Assembly (NCBI GenBank): GCA_963696325.1
Contig: CAVOJV010000058.1
Location: 1 to 64,000, forward strand
Length of the DNA stretch: 64,000 nt
Direction: 5' to 3'
Source of the DNA: CAVOJV01 sp963696325
GTDB taxonomy: Bacteria; Pseudomonadota; Gammaproteobacteria; Competibacterales; Competibacteraceae
Made by a program: the position numbers and the translations under genes. The notes beneath the pieces are model-generated. The model saw nothing but the letters and a program-made list of their open reading frames with translations, had not been told where the DNA came from and did not search any database. Below, one piece after another: positions 47,254-55,334 of this stretch. How positions within the stretch are numbered: the stretch's first letter is position 1; each line of letters begins with the position of its first letter.

Positions 47254-48579
47254 ATGGCCGAACCTTCCGAGCGCGCCGATAACCGGCCCCTGGCGGATCG
47301 CCTGCGCCCATCCCGTTTGGATGAGTTCGTCGGTCAGGCGCATTTGTTGGCGCCGGGAAAACCCTTGCGCGTGGCCATCGAACGCGGCAACCCCCATTCT
47401 ATGGTCCTTTGGGGGCCGCCAGGAACCGGCAAAACCACTCTGGCGAAGCTGATTGCCGAGTACTGCAATGCCCAGTTCCTAAGCCTGTCAGCGGTTCTGG
47501 CTGGGGTTAGGGAGATACGTGAGGCGGTGGAAAAGGCCCAGTCGCTTTGGCGGGAACAGCGGCGCCAAACGGTGCTGTTCGTGGATGAGGTGCATCGCTT
47601 TAATAAGGCCCAACAGGATGCCTTTCTACATTATGTGGAGGATGGCACCCTTGTTTTGGTGGGAACTACCACGGAAAATCCCAGCTTTGCCCTGAACAAT
47701 GCCCTGTTGTCCAGATTGCGGGTCTATGTCCTTAAGGCCCTTGGCAGCGACGATATCGAATTGATCGTTGAGCATGCCCTGGCCGATGAGAGGAAGGGGC
47801 TGGGTCGGCGAGCCATTCAGGTCGGCACCGAATTGCGTAAACGGTTGGCTAGGATTGCCGATGGCGATGCCCGTCGTGCCTTGACACTTCTGGAGATTGC
47901 CGTCGATCTGGCCGAGTCCCGGGATGGCGATATCGACTCAGCCCTTGGTGAGGTCATGACCGGTGGGGTGAGGCGTTTTGATAAAGGCGGGGATATCTTC
48001 TACGAGCAAATTTCCGCCCTGCATAAGTCTGTGCGGGGCAGCCATCCGGACGCTGCCTTGTACTGGTTCGCTCGAATGCTGGATGGTGGCTGCGATCCCC
48101 ATTATGTGGCTCGACGGGTACTGCGTATGGCCTCCGAGGATATTGGCAATGCAGATCCTCGGGCCTTGCGGATCGCGTTGGATGCCTGGGAGTGCTATGA
48201 GCGTCTAGGCAGTCCAGAGGGTGAATTGGCAATTGGCCAGGCCATTGTCTATCTGGCCTGTGCACCTAAGAGTAATGCCGTTTATAAAGCCTGCCAAGCA
48301 GCTGCACAGGATGCTCGGGAGGGTGGCTCCCTGGAGGTGCCCTTGCCGCTTCGCAACGCGCCCACCGAACTCATGAAGCAACTGGGCCACGGCAGGGACT
48401 ATCGTTACCCTCATGACGAGGCCAACGCCTACGCAGCCGGCGAAAGCTATTTCCCGGTGGAGCTTGGGGAGCGTCGGTACTATCACCCGGTGCAGCGAGG
48501 CTTGGAAATCAAGATTGGCGAAAAGCTGGACTATCTGCGCAGTCTGGATCAAAAGTCAGGTAGCCATGATGTTGAATAA
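47254..48579 (+). CDS. rarA: Replication-associated recombination protein A
   Basis: A 441-residue AAA+ protein (MgsA/RarA) related to clamp loaders and Werner-interacting protein, acting at stalled forks. PLADRLRPSRLDEFVGQAHLL, Walker A VLWGPPGTGKTTLAKLIA, Walker B LFVDEVHRFNKAQQD and sensor 1 GTTTENPSFALNNALLSR mark the ATPase. The C-terminal tetramerisation domain has YWFARMLDGGCDPHYVARRVLRMASEDIGNADPRAL (in order) and YRYPHDE near the end. Start ATG 47254 is 32 bases after lolA. Confidence 0.94.
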   Translation: MAEPSERADNRPLADRLRPSRLDEFVGQAHLLAPGKPLRVAIERGNPHSMVLWGPPGTGKTTLAKLIAEYCNAQFLSLSAVLAGVREIREAVEKAQSLWREQRRQTVLFVDEVHRFNKAQQDAFLHYVEDGTLVLVGTTTENPSFALNNALLSRLRVYVLKALGSDDIELIVEHALADERKGLGRRAIQVGTELRKRLARIADGDARRALTLLEIAVDLAESRDGDIDSALGEVMTGGVRRFDKGGDIFYEQISALHKSVRGSHPDAALYWFARMLDGGCDPHYVARRVLRMASEDIGNADPRALRIALDAWECYERLGSPEGELAIGQAIVYLACAPKSNAVYKACQAAAQDAREGGSLEVPLPLRNAPTELMKQLGHGRDYRYPHDEANAYAAGESYFPVELGERRYYHPVQRGLEIKIGEKLDYLRSLDQKSGSHDVE

Positions 48580-48680
48580 GTATTTTATATCATCATCTTT
48601 CAAACCATTAAATCTCCCTGCGGGTTACACACAGCATCAACACGTCTGTGCCGATAACCCTGGGAGAGTCGCCTGCCCAG

Positions 48681-49079
48681 TTAACGCTTGCTGCGCAAGC
48701 GTTCCTGTTGCGCCTCGAATAAAACCCCAGCCAACTGGCTTTGGCGCAGTCCTTCATCCTCGGCGCATTTGGAGACCTCATCCCAGGAAGCGCCGCGGTC
48801 GATGGCATTGGCTGTCTGGCTGGTATTGGGAATACTCTTGCGAAATTTACGAATAGCTTCGGATGTCATGAGACTGTGATCAGCCTCAAGGATTTCCTTT
48901 AGCTCTTCCTGCTGAACCTCGAACAAGATAGCGGCCAGTAGATGCAAACCTTCCTCCTCGGCGCATTCGGAGATTTCCTCCAGAGAAGCGCCACGATCAA
49001 TAGCCCTGGCTGTATTGCTGCCAGCAGGCAGTTCATGGCGAAAGGAACGAATGATGTCATCAAGATTATCAATTTCCAT
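48681..49079 (-). CDS. Small tandem-repeat protein of unknown function
   Basis: The start at 49079 follows GGAG by 9 bases and gives 132 residues. The protein is two copies of one acidic helical unit with an offset of 66 residues: residues 10-62 and 76-128 share IR(S/K)FR...SxTAxAIDRGAS, then EEISECAEEEGL against DEVSKCAEDEGL, then a (L/V)LFE(V/A)QQE end. Each unit has one conserved cysteine in the CAE-D/E-EG motif. There is no signal peptide or membrane segment. I know no named family. It lies 61 bases after the thiolase on the same strand, inside the otherwise conserved rarA-serS interval. Confidence 0.7.
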   Translation of the reverse strand: MEIDNLDDIIRSFRHELPAGSNTARAIDRGASLEEISECAEEEGLHLLAAILFEVQQEELKEILEADHSLMTSEAIRKFRKSIPNTSQTANAIDRGASWDEVSKCAEDEGLRQSQLAGVLFEAQQERLRSKR

Positions 49080-49140
49080 CGTATAAGCTCCGTTTTGGCA
49101 ACAACAGAAGAACAGTGACGGAAAACCGCGAGAGAATGTA

Positions 49141-50328
49141 TCAAAGACGTTCAAAGGCAGCCGCGATTCCCTGTCCGCCACCGATGCACATGGTCACCAA
49201 ACCATAGCGCCCGCCAGTACGGTGCAACTCGTAAAGGGCTTTGACGGTGATGATGGCGCCGGTGGCGCCGATCGGGTGGCCGAGCGAGATGCCACTGCCG
49301 TTGGGGTTGGTGCGGTCGGCGGGTAGGCCAAGTTCCCGCGTAACGGCCAGGGCCTGGGCGGCAAAAGCCTCGTTGACTTCGAAGACATCAAAAGCGCTGA
49401 TGCTCAGCCCAGTTTTTTCCAACAGATTACGCACCGCTGGAACCGGCCCGATGCCCATATATTTGGGTTCCACTCCGGAAAATGCGTAATCTACCAAACG
49501 TCCTATCGGTTTAAGGCCATGCTTTTCAGCTATCTCTCGCTCCATCAAGATGACTGCGGCGGCAGCGTCGTTAACGCCTGATGAATTTCCGGCAGTGACG
49601 GTTCCGCTATGTTTGAACGCCGGCCTAAGCTTGGCCATCTGCGCTATGGTGGCTTCGCGGCGCGCATGTTCATCGGTGTCAAACAGCACGACGCCTTTGC
49701 GGCTCTTGAGTTCGATAGGTAGGATCTGTTCCTTAAAATGCCCGTTGTCGATGGCATGGATAGCGCGGCGATGGCTTTCCACGGCTAGGGCGTCCTGGTC
49801 CTCCCGGCTGATACCCCAATTCTCCGCCACATTTTCCGCGGTAACACCCATGTGGTAGTCGTGGAAGGGGTCGGTCAGCGCTCCTACCATGGCGTCAACC
49901 GTGCGGCCATCGCCCATCCTTTGGCCGAATCGGAGTCCTGGCAGCCAAAACTGGCTGCGACTCATACATTCGGCGCCACCGGCCACGGCGGAATCGCAAT
50001 CTCCAAGCTTGATAAGCTGCGCCGCTGAAATGATTGCCTGCAGACCGCTACCGCACAGGCGATTTAATGTAAAGGCCGGCGTTCGATGAGAAAGGCCACC
50101 GTCGACGGCAGCGACCCTGGCCAAATACATGTCGCGCTGTTCGGTATGAATGATGTTGCCAAAGACGGAATGCCCAATATGCTCGGGCTGAACTCCTGCG
50201 CGTCTGACGACTTCCCGCACAATCGCGGCGGCAAGATCGCAGGGTGGCATGTCTTTAAGACTACCACCATAAGTCCCAATAGCCGTGCGAGAGGCACTCA
50301 GCACAACAATTTCACGTTTATTACTCAT
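49141..50328 (-). CDS. phaA: Acetyl-CoA acetyltransferase (beta-ketothiolase)
   Basis: A 395-residue thiolase condensing two acetyl-CoA (or acetyl- and propionyl-CoA) to a 3-ketoacyl-CoA. The nucleophile cysteine is in LNRLCGSGLQAI at about residue 89, the catalytic histidine in GHPIGATGA and the second cysteine in TMCIGGGQG. The sequence groups with biosynthetic thiolases rather than with long-chain FadA by these motifs, so a role in polyhydroxyalkanoate synthesis is plausible, but no phaB or phaC lies nearby. The gene is an isolated minus-strand insert between rarA and serS and may be co-transcribed with the 132-residue repeat protein. Confidence 0.8.
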   Translation of the reverse strand: MSNKREIVVLSASRTAIGTYGGSLKDMPPCDLAAAIVREVVRRAGVQPEHIGHSVFGNIIHTEQRDMYLARVAAVDGGLSHRTPAFTLNRLCGSGLQAIISAAQLIKLGDCDSAVAGGAECMSRSQFWLPGLRFGQRMGDGRTVDAMVGALTDPFHDYHMGVTAENVAENWGISREDQDALAVESHRRAIHAIDNGHFKEQILPIELKSRKGVVLFDTDEHARREATIAQMAKLRPAFKHSGTVTAGNSSGVNDAAAAVILMEREIAEKHGLKPIGRLVDYAFSGVEPKYMGIGPVPAVRNLLEKTGLSISAFDVFEVNEAFAAQALAVTRELGLPADRTNPNGSGISLGHPIGATGAIITVKALYELHRTGGRYGLVTMCIGGGQGIAAAFERL

Positions 50329-50430
50329 CGATGTTTTCTCTCAGTGATGGTGCATAGCATATGGCGCATTGAATAGTTATTGTTACCGGCAAAGAGTACG
50401 TTAATTATTAAAATTTTTCAGGAATTTATG

Positions 50431-50480
50431 TTGACATTATGATAATAAAAGTATTTCTATAAAAAACAAAAAGTTATAAT
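50431..50480 (+). promoter_or_regulatory. Possible serS promoter region
   Basis: The AT-rich gap between the divergent thiolase and serS has a perfect TTGACA at 50431-50436, with a weak -10 candidate (TTCTAT, 50455-50460) at 18 bases, and a perfect TATAAT at 50475-50480 lacking a good -35 box. A short hairpin (GCGCCA/TGGCGC, about 50543-50560) lies in the serS leader. Which elements are used cannot be decided by eye. Confidence 0.3.
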
Positions 50481-50582
50481 TCTCTATTTTGTGTTCATCC
50501 TTAACCAAGCTTAGAATTCAGAAAATATCTAGCTCACCAAGAAGCGCCAGAGGATGGCGCGCTGCCTGGAGATCCCTAAAAA

Positions 50583-51860
50583 ATGTTGGACCCCAAACTG
50601 CTGAGAACCGAACTGGAGAAAACTGCCCAAAAGCTGGCCCGCCGCGGCTACCACTTGGATAGCAATCGCATCAGCGAATTGGAAATCCTGCGAAAGGATC
50701 TGCAAGTGCGTACCCAAGATCTGCAAAATACGCGCAATAGCCGCTCCAAAACCATCGGCAGGACGAAAGCCAGCGGCCAAGATATTCAACCCTTACTGGA
50801 TGAGATGGCCCATTTAGGAGATGACCTCAAGGTAGTCGAGGAAAACCTGAATAGGGTCCAAGAACAGTTGCGGCAAATCCAGTTGGAGATCCCTAACATC
50901 CCGCATGAATCAACACCTGACGGCAATGCCGAGTCAGACAATGTCGAAATCCGCCGCTGGGGTAAGTCCCGCCACTTCGACTTTCAACCCAGGGATCATG
51001 TGGATCTGGGTGATCAGTTGCTAGATTTTGAAGCCGCGGTCAAGCTTACCGGTTCCCGCTTCGTGGTTATTGCTGGCCCACTGGCGCGCCTGCACCGGGC
51101 ACTCATTCAATTCATGCTGGATCTGCATACCTCTGAGCACGGCTATCAAGAAATGTATGTGCCCTATTTGGTTAATGCCGACAGTCTCATGGGCACTGGC
51201 CAGTTACCGAAGTTCGAGGCAGATTTATTCGGTCTGCGAGGGGAGTTCAACTACTACCTGATTCCCACAGCCGAAGTGCCCGTGACCAATCTGGTCCGGG
51301 ATCTGATTCTAGAGGCTGATATGTTGCCTCGTAAGTATGTTGCACATACGCCCTGTTTTCGCAGCGAGGCCGGTTCCTACGGTAAGGATGTGCGGGGCAT
51401 GATCCGCCAACACCAATTCGAGAAAGTGGAGATGGTGCAAATGGTACGTCCGCAGGATTCCTACACTGCCCTGGAAACACTGACTGGCCACGCCGAGACA
51501 GTGTTGCGGAAGCTAGAACTGCCCTATCGAGTGGTTGCTTTGTGCACCGGCGACATCGGGTTTTCCTCGGCCAAGACCTATGATCTGGAAGTGTGGCTGC
51601 CAGGGCAGCAAAAGTTCCGAGAAATTTCTTCCTGCAGCAACTTCGAGGATTTCCAAGCCCGTCGACTTCAAGCTCGCTGGCGCAATCCTGAGACTGGCAA
51701 GCCGGAGTTACTGCATACCTTGAATGGTTCTGGACTGGCCGTGGGTCGCACCCTCGTGGCGGTAATGGAAAATTACCAGGATAGCCAGGGACGTATCCAG
51801 GTTCCCGCTGTGTTGAAGCCTTACATGGGCGGAGTAGAGATCATTGATTCAGCGGGCTGA
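50583..51860 (+). CDS. serS: Seryl-tRNA synthetase
   Basis: A 425-residue class II synthetase. The N-terminal antiparallel coiled coil (about residues 1-105) binds the long arm of tRNA-Ser. Motif 2 is FRSEAGSYGKDVRGMIRQHQFEKVE (in order) and motif 3 is LNGSGLAVGRTLVAVMENY. The TAEVPVTNL serine/ATP region is present. Length is typical. It closes the ftsK-lolA-rarA-serS block. Confidence 0.96.
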   Translation: MLDPKLLRTELEKTAQKLARRGYHLDSNRISELEILRKDLQVRTQDLQNTRNSRSKTIGRTKASGQDIQPLLDEMAHLGDDLKVVEENLNRVQEQLRQIQLEIPNIPHESTPDGNAESDNVEIRRWGKSRHFDFQPRDHVDLGDQLLDFEAAVKLTGSRFVVIAGPLARLHRALIQFMLDLHTSEHGYQEMYVPYLVNADSLMGTGQLPKFEADLFGLRGEFNYYLIPTAEVPVTNLVRDLILEADMLPRKYVAHTPCFRSEAGSYGKDVRGMIRQHQFEKVEMVQMVRPQDSYTALETLTGHAETVLRKLELPYRVVALCTGDIGFSSAKTYDLEVWLPGQQKFREISSCSNFEDFQARRLQARWRNPETGKPELLHTLNGSGLAVGRTLVAVMENYQDSQGRIQVPAVLKPYMGGVEIIDSAG

Positions 51861-51996
51861 TTGCCTATGTAACCATATGCGGCAGCAGGGGGCTATCAGA
51901 CTTGGTCCTGTGCACGAAGAACGCTCAACGTAACGGTAGCGATGTGCAGGTATTTGATCGGAAGATACAGATTAGCCAAGTTGGAGAGACAGTCTG

Positions 51997-52902
51997 TTAA
52001 CGATATTGCGCTCGGTAACGGTATATGCGCAGCGAGGGCAGAAATAACTCCTCCTCGATGCGAATATCGGACCGTTGCAGGCGTAAACTGCTCGCCGGTT
52101 CGAATTCTGCTGGCACGAATTCCGGCAACCGCTCCCCGCCGCGCAGTGGAACGAGAATGGGCAGGGGGGCCTGGAGCAACCGTCGCTCCAGCTGACCATA
52201 ACTTCCCGTGTCCTCGAAGACTATGTTAGCCCGCAAATGGGGGCAAACACTGCGTACCCTGGCCAGGGTCTCACTGTCTGAGATAACGGCCAAACGTTGC
52301 AATTCCAACTGCACTTGTGGGTTCTCGCTGCGCCTTTCCAGCAGACGCCGCGCCTCGGCGACACTGGTTCTTTGGATAGTCCGCCCTTGCTTTGACCAGG
52401 TAAACCCAACTTTGACCGGTCGCGCATCCAGGAGTGGCACATGCCGATAGGCTTGTTTCAGATTCAAGCGGGCGGCTCCCATGCGCTGCATGGCAGCCGC
52501 CACGTCTTCATTGCGCCGGTGCAGTTCCATCAACAGGGCGTTGCTATCCGATTTGCCCACGCCCTTTAGTGCCAAGATAGCCGCTTTAAAGTGGTCCTTG
52601 GCCGCGTTGCAGGCAACGGCTGCCACCATCGTTGCCGGGCTGGCGCCGACGATGCCTGGGCAGGTGAGAGTTTCCCGACCCTCCTGACCATTTTCATACC
52701 AAAGAGCATGGTAAAGGCGCACCGCCTTGACGCGCATATCCAACCCCTCTTGCAGCTCCTGCTCAGTGCGCAATACCCAGGCCGGCAGAGTCGAATCATG
52801 CCGTACAGCCGAGCAAAAATCCGTAATGCTTGCGAGCATCAGTTCAAAGCTCTCTAACAAATTAATGCGCAATACCGTAGTGTCATTGTTCATAGCGCAC
52901 AC
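51997..52902 (-). CDS. tus: Tus-like DNA replication terminus site-binding protein
   Basis: A 301-residue protein resembling the Ter/Tus family (PF05472), which blocks replication forks at Ter sites in one orientation. By-eye alignment to E. coli Tus gives: CPGIVG... against LPGVLC...; AYRHVPLLDARPVKVGFTWS with RRLLERRSENP against [20 protein letters not shown] with AQLEKSLKSP; and a C-terminal PLPILVPLRGGERLPE...LFLPSLRIYRY against PLIALINRDNGAGVPD...LIIPRLHLYV. The length is close to Tus (309). The first 80 residues are less similar. No 16-base Ter consensus was found next to it. cysB lies beyond it on the same strand. Residues that make the E. coli lock were not verified. Confidence 0.65.
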   Translation of the reverse strand: MCAMNNDTTVLRINLLESFELMLASITDFCSAVRHDSTLPAWVLRTEQELQEGLDMRVKAVRLYHALWYENGQEGRETLTCPGIVGASPATMVAAVACNAAKDHFKAAILALKGVGKSDSNALLMELHRRNEDVAAAMQRMGAARLNLKQAYRHVPLLDARPVKVGFTWSKQGRTIQRTSVAEARRLLERRSENPQVQLELQRLAVISDSETLARVRSVCPHLRANIVFEDTGSYGQLERRLLQAPLPILVPLRGGERLPEFVPAEFEPASSLRLQRSDIRIEEELFLPSLRIYRYRAQYR

Positions 52903-52985
52903 TTAGATTCACTCGGTATACATAAATAATTTATATCATCATCTTTTTAAAATAAACTATAAAAAGACATACACAACTTAAACCA

Positions 52986-53960
52986 CTACTTCAGGGGCAA
53001 CCGAAACTGTTTGAACAAAATGTCAACTTCTTCCTGTGTTTGAGCACCTTCCGCAGCCTGAACCATGTCTATGGTCAAATGCGGAGCAAACAATCTTATA
53101 AAATCATACATATAGCCTCTAAGAAAAGTTCCACGGCGAAAGCCAATCTTAGTGGTATTGAAACCAAACAGATAGCTGGCGTCCAAACACACGAGATCCT
53201 GATCAACGTCGCGATCATAAGCCATTCGAGCAATAATCCCAATCCCAAGACCTAGCCTAATGTATGTTTTGATGACATCCGCATCAGTTGCTGTAAAAAC
53301 TACCGTCGGTTTAACTTTAATCGTTCTAAACGCCTCATCCAACTGGGAACGACCAGTGAAACCAAATACATAAGTCACCAGTGGATAACGAGCGACATCC
53401 TGCAAAGTCAAGCGCTCCAACTGGATCAAGGAATGTTCCTGCGGAGTAAGGACGCAGTAGCACCATAAATAACAAGGCATCATCACCAGATCTTCAAAGA
53501 GTTCGATGGCCTCTGTAGCAATGGCGAAATCCACTTCGCCGGATAACACCAACTCGGCAATCTGGGCCGGTGAGCCTTGATGAATCTGCAGATTTACAAC
53601 GGGGTAATGCTCCCGAAAAACCTTGATCACGCGGGGTAGGGCATAACGAGCCTGCGTGTGGGTTGTGGCAATGGATAAATTGCCGCTTTGATCATTACGA
53701 AATTCTTCCGCCAGCACCTGAATATTGCGGACCTCCCGCAAAATGCCTTCGGCCTTTTCGATAACTTGCCGGCCGACGAGGGTAACGTGGGTCAAATGCT
53801 TACCATTGCGCCTGAACAATTCGACCCCAAGCTCATCTTCCAGCAGGCGAATCTGTTTACTGACCCCAGGTTGAGAGGTATACAGTGTTTCAGCTGCCGC
53901 GGAAATATTCAGGTTATTCTTAGCAATCGCCGTAAGATAACGTAGTTGCTGAAGTTTCAC
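52986..53960 (-). CDS. cysB: LysR-type regulator CysB
   Basis: A 324-residue LysR-type activator of sulfur assimilation, responsive to N-acetylserine. The N-terminal helix-turn-helix shows MKLQQLRYLTAIAKNNLNIS and AAETLYTSQPGVSKQIRLLE; the effector domain has TTHTQARYALPRVI, the CysB-type FGFTGRSQLDEAF and GLGIGIIARMAYD. These stretches are characteristic of CysB/Cbl rather than generic LysR proteins. It is divergent from a CysG-like gene across a 127-base AT-rich gap, where CysB-controlled promoters would be expected. Confidence 0.92.
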   Translation of the reverse strand: MKLQQLRYLTAIAKNNLNISAAAETLYTSQPGVSKQIRLLEDELGVELFRRNGKHLTHVTLVGRQVIEKAEGILREVRNIQVLAEEFRNDQSGNLSIATTHTQARYALPRVIKVFREHYPVVNLQIHQGSPAQIAELVLSGEVDFAIATEAIELFEDLVMMPCYLWCYCVLTPQEHSLIQLERLTLQDVARYPLVTYVFGFTGRSQLDEAFRTIKVKPTVVFTATDADVIKTYIRLGLGIGIIARMAYDRDVDQDLVCLDASYLFGFNTTKIGFRRGTFLRGYMYDFIRLFAPHLTIDMVQAAEGAQTQEEVDILFKQFRLPLK

Positions 53961-54087
53961 ACAGTTTTCCCAATACTTTTGATGCGTTATTCATATTATA
54001 ACTATCATTGAATATTCATTTTAATTATCTTTAGCCCCTTGCTAATGATATTTTTTCGCCGGTAAACGTTGAAAAAGGCTATTTATT

Positions 54088-55269
54088 ATGGCTTATGTCT
54101 CAGTTTTCCTAAACCTCGACAACCATGCCTGTTTGGTTGTTGGCGGCAGCGATACTGCTGCCAGTGCAATCGAGCGATTATTGCAAGCCGGCGCGCAAAT
54201 TACGGTGGTAGCAGCCGAACTCGATGACGCCCTGCGCCAACATGTCGAACAAGGCCGCCTACGCCATCGAACCGGCCGCTTCGAGCCAGAGCTGTTGAGC
54301 GAGCAGAGCCTGGTAATCGCCGCCACTACCGATCCTGCCCATAACCGCTGGGTGGCTGAACACGCCAGGCGACGCAATATCCTGGTCAGTGTCCTGGATA
54401 ACCCCGAACTGGGCAACGTGGTCTTGCCCAACGAGAAAGAAAATTATCAGCCCAACTCATCTGGAGCCAGGCCGAGGCAACCGAAGCCAGGCCAAGTATA
54501 CCTGGTGGGCGCAGGCCCCGGCGATGCCGACCTGTTGACCCTGCGAGCGCTGCACTTGTTACAACAGGCCGATACAGTGCTGTACGACAGACTTATTTCT
54601 CCAGCAGTTCTGGAGTTAATAAACCCCGCCGCAGAACGCATCTATGTGGGTAAGGCACGTGGCCACCATTCCTTGCCACAAGCAGAGATCAACGCGCTCC
54701 TTATCCGGTTGGCCAGAGAGGGCAGGCGGGTGTGCCGGCTCAAGGGTGGCGACCCATTTATTTTCGGCCGTGGTGGCGAAGAACTGGAAGCGCTAGCGGA
54801 GCAGGGCATTACCTTCGAGGTTGTGCCCGGCGTCACTGCCGCCTCCGGCTGCGCCGCTTACGGTGGTATCCCGCTAACCCACAGGGACTACGCGCAGAGC
54901 TGTACTTTTGTGACTGGCCATCCCAAGTCCGGGGATATTGAATTAGATTGGGAACGATTCGCCCGCCCAGACCAGACAATAGTATTCTACATGGGCCTTC
55001 ATGCTTTACCTGTGCTGACTCGAAAGCTGTGTGAACACGGCGCCCCGGAGGATCTGCCGGCCGCCCTGGTGGAAAAGGGCACTACCAAGGAACAGCGAGT
55101 TTTCACTGGAACATTGGCCAATCTGGCACAATTAGCTAAACACCACCAGGTTAAGGCTCCGGCCTTGATTATTATAGGAAAGGTAGTGACGTTGCGGCGA
55201 CGTCTTGCCTGGTTTGAAGCTCGCGCAGCCGCCGGAACCCCTGCTTTAACGCTCCGTCAGGCAGGATAA
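54088..55269 (+). CDS. CysG-like protein with degenerate dehydrogenase domain and intact SUMT domain
   Basis: A 393-residue relative of CysG. Residues 1-115 resemble the precorrin-2 dehydrogenase NAD domain, but the glycine-rich loop is VVGGSDTAASAIERLL rather than VVGGGGVAARK, and the central dimerisation/ferrochelatase domain of about 90 residues is missing. From about residue 135 a full SAM-dependent uroporphyrinogen-III methyltransferase follows (VYLVGAGPGDADLLT, VCRLKGGDPFIFGRGGEE, VVPGVTAASGCAAYGG). It probably makes precorrin-2; dehydrogenase activity is doubtful. A complete cysG is at 25208. The divergent cysB suggests sulfur-dependent control. Start ATG 54088 follows AAAAAGG. Confidence 0.85.
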   Translation: MAYVSVFLNLDNHACLVVGGSDTAASAIERLLQAGAQITVVAAELDDALRQHVEQGRLRHRTGRFEPELLSEQSLVIAATTDPAHNRWVAEHARRRNILVSVLDNPELGNVVLPNEKENYQPNSSGARPRQPKPGQVYLVGAGPGDADLLTLRALHLLQQADTVLYDRLISPAVLELINPAAERIYVGKARGHHSLPQAEINALLIRLAREGRRVCRLKGGDPFIFGRGGEELEALAEQGITFEVVPGVTAASGCAAYGGIPLTHRDYAQSCTFVTGHPKSGDIELDWERFARPDQTIVFYMGLHALPVLTRKLCEHGAPEDLPAALVEKGTTKEQRVFTGTLANLAQLAKHHQVKAPALIIIGKVVTLRRRLAWFEARAAAGTPALTLRQAG

Positions 55270-55334
55270 GATATAATGCAGTGTCGGGGCTTACCGCTAA
55301 AGTCTAGATTGTGCCCCGGAGCAGTTCGGCAAAC

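Noticed and set aside
52903..52985. Possible Ter site upstream of the Tus-like gene (an ACACAACTTAA stretch)
   Set aside because: It matches only a few positions of the E. coli Ter core in reverse and lacks the conserved GTTGTAACTA block.
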